9,917 nt of DNA from Oscillibacter sp. GTDB taxonomy: Bacteria; Bacillota; Clostridia; Oscillospirales; Oscillospiraceae. Numbering within the stretch: position 1 is the stretch's first letter; each line of letters opens with the position of its first letter. The translations under genes and the position numbers were made by a program. Location: NCBI GenBank assembly GCA_024404295.1, contig JAKSQE010000041.1:1-9917 (forward strand). Reading direction: 5' to 3'. The notes beneath the pieces are model-generated. The model was not told the origin of the DNA. It searched no databases and saw only the letters and a list, made by a program, of their open reading frames with translations. Below are positions 5,786 to 9,917 of this stretch, piece after piece.

Positions 5786-6991
5786 TTATTTAAGCAGGCC
5801 TGCCAGATAGCCGCTGGCCCACGCCCACTGCAGGTTGTAGCCGCCGCAGTCGCCGTCAATGTCCAGCACCTCACCGGCTGCGTACAGACCGGAGACCAAC
5901 CGGCTTTGCAAAGTCTGAGGGTCAAATTCATCGGTATGGATGCCTCCGGCTGTGACCTGTGCGCCATCAAAGCCATGAACGCCCAGTACCGGCAGGGCAA
6001 AGTCTTTCATGGCTGCGGCGATGCGCTTTAGATCGGCAGGGCGTAGGGATCGTACCGGATCTGCCAGACCGTAACCGGCGTATCGAAGAACGGTACGTCC
6101 AAGGCGGTTGTGCAGAAGACCTACCAGCAGATTTTCCATGGTCAGGTGGGGCATGGTGCGGACACGATCCTCCAACGCCTGCTGGAGCTGCGGCATGGAG
6201 ACCTGACGCAGCAGGTCAATGTGGGCGGTGAGTTTTCCCTTTGCGGTGGCTGCAGTGCGGGATAGCTCAAATCCCACAGGGCCGCTGATGCCGAACTCGG
6301 TAAATTGCACTTCGCCCTGAGAGGCGTCCAGAACAGTCTCACCTTGACGCAGTTCCACAGCCGCATCGGCTCGGACGCCTTTGAGAGATCTCACATAGGT
6401 GTTATCTGTTTTGATCTGCACCAGAGCAGGGAAGAGCTTGGTAGCGCTATGCCCCTGTGCTTTCAACAGTTCATAGCCGCTTTGCGTGCCGCCCAGCTTG
6501 CCGCCCGCCATGCCGCCGCAGCAGATGAGGACCCGGTCGCAAGTCAACATTTCGCCCTCGGCGGAGGTAATGCGGAAGACGTCGCCTTTCTTTTTGAGAG
6601 CGGACACTTCAAAGCCGGTGCGGACTTCCACGCCAGCTTCCTCCAAGGCAAAGCGCAGCACATCCACCACGCTGCCGGCCTGATCGGACAATGGGTAGAC
6701 CCGGCCGCTTTCCTCAGCTACTGTCAGCAGTCCCAGACCATGGAAAAAGTCCAGAGTCTGCTGTGTGCCAAAGAGACTCATGGCAGGGCGTATAAATGCA
6801 GGAGACTGTCCGTGATAATGGGTTTCACCCATATTTAAATTCGTCAGATTACAGCGTCCGTTGCCGGTGGAGAGCAGCTTTCGCCCCACACGGGCCTGCC
6901 GCTCTAAAATCTGGACGTGGTGTCCGTTTTGCGCAGCCGTCAAAGCTGCGATCATACCGGAGGCACCGCCGCCGATGATGACAACTGTCAT
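5786..6991 (-). CDS. BaiN/HI0933-family FAD oxidoreductase
   Basis: This 401-aa protein matches the usual length of the HI0933/YhiN/BaiN flavoprotein family. The N-terminal dinucleotide-binding fold is VVIIGGGASGM (3-13), with an acidic residue at the end of the second strand (E30). The family motif GRKLLSTGNGRCNLTN spans 36-51. KLGGTQSGYELLKAQGHS lies in the middle, and a second FAD-contacting region near the C-terminus reads GLYAAGEVLDIDGDCGGYN (about 368-386). It is soluble. GAGGTGA precedes the ATG by about 4 nt. The family is common in Firmicutes. BaiN was named from a bile-acid-induced gene in Clostridium scindens, but most members have no proven substrate and no other bai genes are here, so I do not assign a bile-acid role. 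It may also act as a general dehydrogenase or reductase. Confidence 0.9.
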   Translation of the reverse strand: MTVVIIGGGASGMIAALTAAQNGHHVQILERQARVGRKLLSTGNGRCNLTNLNMGETHYHGQSPAFIRPAMSLFGTQQTLDFFHGLGLLTVAEESGRVYPLSDQAGSVVDVLRFALEEAGVEVRTGFEVSALKKKGDVFRITSAEGEMLTCDRVLICCGGMAGGKLGGTQSGYELLKAQGHSATKLFPALVQIKTDNTYVRSLKGVRADAAVELRQGETVLDASQGEVQFTEFGISGPVGFELSRTAATAKGKLTAHIDLLRQVSMPQLQQALEDRVRTMPHLTMENLLVGLLHNRLGRTVLRYAGYGLADPVRSLRPADLKRIAAAMKDFALPVLGVHGFDGAQVTAGGIHTDEFDPQTLQSRLVSGLYAAGEVLDIDGDCGGYNLQWAWASGYLAGLLK

Positions 6992-7054
6992 AAAATCACC
7001 TCATTTGCTGTGAAGCGTGAGAATACGGAGAACGTGGATATTCTGTATTTTTTG

Positions 7055-7083
7055 ATTGTATCATTGATTGTCAGCGCTTGCAA
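7055..7083 (-). promoter_or_regulatory. Sigma-A-like promoter for the flavoprotein gene
   Basis: On the minus strand a -35 TTGCAA (7083-7078) and a -10 TACAAT (7060-7055) are separated by exactly 17 nt. Transcription should start near 7048, leaving a leader of about 57 nt before the ATG at 6991. The -35 is identical to that of the CoA-transferase promoter. Confidence 0.65.
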
Positions 7084-7160
7084 TCCTTAGGATGTTCCGA
7101 AACGATTGGGATCGCAGGAGACTGTATAAAACTTTTGGAACACATATATTGCGTAAAATG

Positions 7161-7203
7161 CAACAAAGCCGTTCTATTTATGACAAATAGAACGGCTTTG
7201 TTG
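7161..7203 (-). terminator. 19-bp perfect terminator stem after the tRNA pair
   Basis: Positions 7161-7179 pair without mismatch with 7185-7203 around a 5-nt loop. The core GCCGTTCTATTT arms are flanked by AAA and TTT as in A/U-tract intrinsic terminators. On the minus strand it begins at the very next base after the CCA of tRNA-Ser(GCU) and is followed by GCATTTTAC. It probably terminates the tRNA transcript and may work in both directions. Confidence 0.85.
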
Positions 7204-7296
7204 TGGCGCGGAAGGAGGGATTTGAACCCTCGCGCCGGTTTTATCCAGCCTACTCCCTTAGCAGGGGAGCCCCTTCGGCCTCTTGGGTACTTCCGC
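7204..7296 (-). tRNA. tRNA-Ser (anticodon GCU)
   Basis: This 93-nt gene has the class II form expected for serine. The acceptor stem is GCGGAAG/CTTCCGC with discriminator G and an encoded CCA. The anticodon stem is CTCCC/GGGAG around CTGCTAA, so the anticodon is GCU, reading AGC and AGU. The long variable arm is GCTGG/CCGGC, and the T arm is GAGGG-TTCAAAT-CCCTC. It is the second tRNA of a tandem pair, 15 nt downstream of tRNA-Ser(UGA), and is presumably cut from the same transcript. Confidence 0.97.
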
Positions 7297-7311
7297 AGGT
7301 CGTGATTTAGT

Positions 7312-7399
7312 TGGCGGAGAGAGTGGGATTCGAACCCACGGAGGCTCGCACCTCGCCGGTTTTCAAGACCGGTTCCTTAAACCGCTCGGACATCTCTCC
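7312..7399 (-). tRNA. tRNA-Ser (anticodon UGA)
   Basis: This 88-nt class II tRNA gene has acceptor stem GGAGAGA/TCTCTCC, discriminator G and encoded CCA. The anticodon stem CCGGT/ACCGG surrounds CTTGAAA, giving anticodon UGA, which reads UCN codons by wobble. The variable arm is GAGG-TGCGAG-CCTC and the T arm GTGGG-TTCGAAT-CCCAC. It is transcribed first in the pair. Confidence 0.97.
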
Positions 7400-7437
7400 A
7401 TCAATAGAACGGCTTCCCGTCTCTCAAACGCTTATAT

Positions 7438-7467
7438 AGTCTATCATATCAGAATGGATTTTGTCAA
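7438..7467 (-). promoter_or_regulatory. Promoter for the tRNA-Ser pair
   Basis: On the minus strand a perfect -35 TTGACA (7467-7462) is followed after 18 nt by TAGACT (7443-7438). Transcription would start about 30 nt before tRNA-Ser(UGA). The -10 is only a 4/6 match and neighbouring registers are possible. Confidence 0.55.
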
Positions 7468-7527
7468 CAGAAAGTGCCAAATACTTGGACAAAAATTTTT
7501 ATGAGCTCCGGAATTCATAAATTGGTG

Positions 7528-7556
7528 ATGACTTTTAAGCTGCATTCGGGTATAAT
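7528..7556 (+). promoter_or_regulatory. Promoter for the rhomboid-like gene
   Basis: A perfect -10 TATAAT at 7551-7556 has ATGACT (7528-7533) 17 nt upstream as a partial -35. The leader to the TTG start at 7602 would be about 40 nt. It diverges from the tRNA promoter. Confidence 0.65.
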
Positions 7557-7601
7557 GCAAAATAACAATGGTAAATTTTGCAATAAAAAGGAGCACTTAC
7601 A

Positions 7602-8480
7602 TTGAAAAAAATAAGTTCCGCCATAGATCGATTTGCGATGAAACACCCTAATTTTGGCGTTCAGGGTTTGATGCGCTATATCGTGATCGGCAATGTGATC
7701 GTATATCTGCTGGCATGTTTTGCCGGCTATGATGCAGTAAGCTTCCTGGCCTTTAACTGGCTGGCAATCTGCCACGGCGAGGCCTGGCGGCTGGTGACAT
7801 TCATCTTTATGCCCGGCTTTTACAGTGTGTATCATGCATTATACCTGATTCTCTTTCTTTTCCTCTATTACATGATCGGCATAACGTTGGAGCGGGAGTG
7901 GGGAACTGCGAAATTTAACCTGTACTACCTTTTCGGTGTGATCCTGACCATTCTTGTGGGTATGATCTCCGGTATCGCATGGGGCAACTCGGTGATTGAG
8001 GGCGCAGACTATGTGAACCAGTCCATGTTTTTCGCCTTTGCCATGCTGTATCCGGAGACGCAGTTCCTGATCATGTATATCATTCCCGTCAAGGTGAAAT
8101 GGCTGGCATGGCTGGAAGCGGCAGCGTTTGCCGTGACCATTTTCGGGAATCTGCTGATCCTGAACTGGCTGAACGTTTTGCTTCCTCTCATCGCTTTGCT
8201 GAATTTCTTTGTGTTTTTCTGGGAGGAGATCAGAAACTGGCTGGATTATCGCCGGGGTGTGGCGAAGCGCCAGACCAGTCATCAGACCATCAACTTTAAG
8301 CAGGCAGCTCAAAAGCAAAAGGAGAAGGAAACAGCACGTGGCTATCGCCACAAGTGTGAGGTCTGCGGCCGCACCGACACCGAGTATCCGGAACTGGAGT
8401 TCCGGTATTGCTCCCGCTGCGAGGGATATCATTGCTACTGCATGGACCACATTTTTAACCACGAGCATATCACAAAGTAA
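7602..8480 (+). CDS. Rhomboid-fold pseudoprotease with C-terminal zinc-binding-like domain
   Basis: This 292-aa protein starts at TTG, with AAGGAG 8 nt upstream. The first in-frame ATG (7638) has no such site. It has about six hydrophobic segments (near 26-45, 78-97, 106-127, 139-161, 168-187 and 188-207). Rhomboid-superfamily landmarks are present: HGEAWRLVTFIFMPGF (58-73), then EREWGTAKFNLYY (97-109). The GxSG active-site motif is absent; the corresponding stretch reads GADYVNQSMFFAFAM (134-148). It is therefore probably not a serine protease. After a charged linker (210-248) comes a Cys/His cluster: CEVC (252-255), CSRCEGYHCYC (270-280), then H283, H287 and H289, able to bind one or two zinc ions. 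Most such proteins are annotated simply as rhomboid family. A role in binding or handling membrane clients is inference. It is monocistronic, between its own promoter and a strong terminator. Confidence 0.8.
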   Translation: MKKISSAIDRFAMKHPNFGVQGLMRYIVIGNVIVYLLACFAGYDAVSFLAFNWLAICHGEAWRLVTFIFMPGFYSVYHALYLILFLFLYYMIGITLEREWGTAKFNLYYLFGVILTILVGMISGIAWGNSVIEGADYVNQSMFFAFAMLYPETQFLIMYIIPVKVKWLAWLEAAAFAVTIFGNLLILNWLNVLLPLIALLNFFVFFWEEIRNWLDYRRGVAKRQTSHQTINFKQAAQKQKEKETARGYRHKCEVCGRTDTEYPELEFRYCSRCEGYHCYCMDHIFNHEHITK

Positions 8481-8484
8481 GAAC

Positions 8485-8524
8485 AAGCCTGGCAATCCCA
8501 TTTGGATTGCCAGGCTTATTTTAT
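8485..8524 (+). terminator. Intrinsic terminator between convergent genes
   Basis: AAGCCTGGCAATCC (8485-8498) pairs perfectly over 14 bp with 8504-8517 around a CATTT loop and is followed by ATTTTAT. It starts 5 nt after the rhomboid-like stop codon. On the minus strand the stem is followed by TGTTCTTAC, a weaker tail, so it may also serve the lipoprotein gene. Confidence 0.92.
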
Positions 8525-8528
8525 GCAG

Positions 8529-9395
8529 TTAAGCGTTGAGACCCAGGGTCACACGGCCGGCATCGCTCCAATAGGGATCCAAAGCCGTATAGGGGATGGT
8601 GAACATCTGGGGACCGGCTGCATAGGAGGCCAGATCATAAGCGGAAAAGACGATCTGCATCCCGGACGCATCCAAAAAAACGGAGGCGGTATCAGCCCAG
8701 TTTTGCATAACGTCCCGATAGTCGGGCCAGTAGATATCTTCCAGGGCAAAACTTTCACCGAGACCAAAAGAAGGATCTTTGAATTGCTCCATGGCCTGCT
8801 GCTCCATCAGATCCACCACCGCCGATGTGAAGGCCTCGGGATCTTCTGCTAACTCCGGCAGTGTGATGAACTTGCCACTTTCCAGATCGAAGTTCCAACT
8901 GCTGTATGCCGTGTTGGGATGTGCACCACCTAAGTAGGAGTAATACATACCTGCGATACTGATGATATTGCCCATTTGATGGGATTCATAAGTAAATTCT
9001 TCTGCATAGTTCATGCCCTGACTGAAGGAATCCGGCATGAAACTGTACTGCTCCTCTGCCATGGCAATGGTATCAGCCCGACTTTCTTCGGAGGCAATGT
9101 AGGCGAAAGCGTCCGAGAATGCATCGATCTTTGCCTGCGCGTCCTGCTGGGCAGGTGTGGATGGATCCTCCATGGGCTTTCCGTTGACCAGAGCGCGAAG
9201 AGACGGGGATTCAAAATGGAATTGCACCAACAGCGTACCATCGGGCTGTTCCACACGATCCTCGTAAAGAATAGGGATTACTTCATAGGCGATGGATTCG
9301 GGTTCTTGTGTGGGGGGGAGGTCATCGGCCGGCTGCTTTTTGCTGCAGCCACAAAGCAGGGCAAAACAGAGAAGGACGGGGATCAAACGTTTCAT
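8529..9395 (-). CDS. DUF3298-like lipoprotein
   Basis: The protein is 288 aa, starting at the ATG at 9395, 8 nt from AAAGGAG. A lipoprotein signal peptide ends in the lipobox LCGC (C17), followed by an acidic, proline-rich linker, so the protein is anchored on the outer face of the membrane. The N-terminal half (about 35-150) may be a DUF4163-like domain. The C-terminal part resembles DUF3298, with MYYSYLGGAHPNTAYSSWNF (150-169), FDLESGKFITLPEL (169-182) and SAYDLASYAAGPQMFTIPY (249-267). Such domain pairs occur in RsiV-type anti-sigma factors and PdaC-type envelope proteins. There is no cytoplasmic anti-sigma region and no deacetylase domain here. It lies 20 nt after the tmcAL stop and is probably in the same operon, converging on the terminator at 8485. 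A ligand- or lysozyme-binding role is possible but unproven. Confidence 0.8.
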   Translation of the reverse strand: MKRLIPVLLCFALLCGCSKKQPADDLPPTQEPESIAYEVIPILYEDRVEQPDGTLLVQFHFESPSLRALVNGKPMEDPSTPAQQDAQAKIDAFSDAFAYIASEESRADTIAMAEEQYSFMPDSFSQGMNYAEEFTYESHQMGNIISIAGMYYSYLGGAHPNTAYSSWNFDLESGKFITLPELAEDPEAFTSAVVDLMEQQAMEQFKDPSFGLGESFALEDIYWPDYRDVMQNWADTASVFLDASGMQIVFSAYDLASYAAGPQMFTIPYTALDPYWSDAGRVTLGLNA

Positions 9396-9415
9396 GGGGG
9401 ATGCTCCTTTCTCAT

Positions 9416-9917
9416 TTAGAGAATGACCGGCCCCTCCGTCCAAAGTTTCCTGCCTTCGGCAGCAGCCAGGTCGGGGTAAGCCAAGGTATAAAGGTCCGCA
9501 GCGCGGGCTTCCTGTTCAAAGAGTGTGATCGCTTCAGGGTGTAGGGTTCGAATGTCTGCCGGCTTTGTAATGACCGGCAGATCGGCAGTCTTGCGCATTT
9601 GTGCCAATAAAGTGCGGCCTCGCTCGTTGCAGGCTAAGACCCGCAGGTAGGGGACATGGGCAGGCCGGGCCGCAGGTTCGATCCCCAGATAGGCCCACAG
9701 CACCATGCGCCGCAGGCGGGCCATAGGATAGCGCTTTGTTTTCGCCTGCTCCAAAATGGACTCCACATTGGGCAGGGTGCGACTGGTCTTAAACAGGCGG
9801 TTGCCAAGGCCCTCACCGCCTTCGTCCAAACGGGAGAAATCTGCTTCCTTCATAGAACGGAGCCGAGCCAGAATGGCCTGCTGCCATTGTCCGGCACCCA
9901 CCGCCGCTCCGCCGGCG
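9416..9917 (-). CDS. tmcAL: tRNA(Met) cytidine acetate ligase TmcAL, 3' part
   Basis: The open frame enters from the right edge and ends at TAA 9416, giving the last 167 residues of a protein usually about 400 aa long. No start lies in the window. A GTG at 9901 is only an internal codon. The C-terminal family signature is clear: an ILARLRSM segment, EGLGNRLFKTSRT and KTKRYPMARLRRMVLWAYLGI (split here as KTKRYPMARL and RRMVLWAYLG). TmcAL uses ATP and acetate to make N4-acetylcytidine at the wobble position of elongator tRNA-Met. Its ATP-binding N-terminal nucleotidyltransferase domain lies outside the window. The lipoprotein gene follows 20 nt downstream. Confidence 0.92.
   Translation of the reverse strand, partial: AGGAAVGAGQWQQAILARLRSMKEADFSRLDEGGEGLGNRLFKTSRTLPNVESILEQAKTKRYPMARLRRMVLWAYLGIEPAARPAHVPYLRVLACNERGRTLLAQMRKTADLPVITKPADIRTLHPEAITLFEQEARAADLYTLAYPDLAAAEGRKLWTEGPVIL

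Larger units (their letters stand above)
7186..7415. repeat. 13-bp direct repeat flanking the tRNA-Ser pair
   Basis: AATAGAACGGCTT occurs at 7186-7198, inside the terminator arm, and again at 7403-7415, 3 bp outside the 5' end of tRNA-Ser(UGA). The two copies have the same orientation and bracket the tRNA block. This may be a trace of duplication or recombination between terminator-like sequences, or chance. Confidence 0.6.

Noticed and set aside
5786..6991. Bile-acid operon member (baiN) in a 7-alpha-dehydroxylation pathway
   Set aside because: Only the flavoprotein family matches. No other bai-type gene is in the window, and the family is widespread in bacteria without that pathway.
7204..7399. 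tRNA-Ser genes as an integration site for a mobile element
   Set aside because: No integrase, recombinase or duplicated tRNA 3' end was seen. The 13-mer repeat lies outside the tRNA genes and is too short to call an att site.
7078..7504. Plus-strand open frames of 73-75 aa over the tRNA block
   Set aside because: They run through the antisense of two tRNA-Ser genes. Their peptides resemble the spurious proteins often called over tRNA loci.

Overview
The window looks like chromosomal DNA from an anaerobic Gram-positive gut Clostridia, probably Oscillospiraceae/Ruminococcaceae-like. This is an inference from a Firmicute-type butyryl-CoA:acetate CoA-transferase, a TmcAL (YlbM-type) tRNA ligase, strong AGGAGG-type ribosome binding sites, TTG starts, A/U-tract intrinsic terminators and a GC content that appears to be about 50%. 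No transposase, integrase, phage gene or CRISPR array was seen.

Left part (1-3747): a minus-strand operon encodes, in transcription order, a VTC-domain (polyphosphate-polymerase-like) protein, a DUF4956 membrane protein and an exported CotH-type kinase that runs off the left edge. The genes are packed with a 16-nt gap and then a 1-nt stop/start overlap. A 306-nt intergenic region, rich in small inverted repeats, separates this operon from a divergent gene for a six-helix membrane diguanylate cyclase with intact GGDEF and RxxD motifs. Together these suggest an envelope-located phosphorylation or polyphosphate system, possibly tied to c-di-GMP. The link to c-di-GMP is inference.

Middle part (3709-7083): minus-strand metabolic genes. 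A BaiN/HI0933-type FAD oxidoreductase with its own promoter is followed by a butyryl-CoA:acetate CoA-transferase with a separate promoter, then a YfcE-type metallophosphodiesterase 24 nt downstream. A strong minus-strand terminator ends the last transcript, between yfcE and the convergent cyclase gene.

Right part (7161-9917): two tandem serine tRNA genes (UGA then GCU) on the minus strand, with a promoter and a 19-bp perfect terminator stem directly abutting the encoded CCA. Divergent from them is a plus-strand rhomboid-fold membrane protein that lacks the GxSG catalytic motif and carries a C-terminal Cys/His zinc-binding-like domain. It ends at a strong hairpin terminator, convergent with a DUF3298-like lipoprotein gene. 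That gene lies 20 nt downstream of the 3' part of tmcAL, which runs off the right edge.
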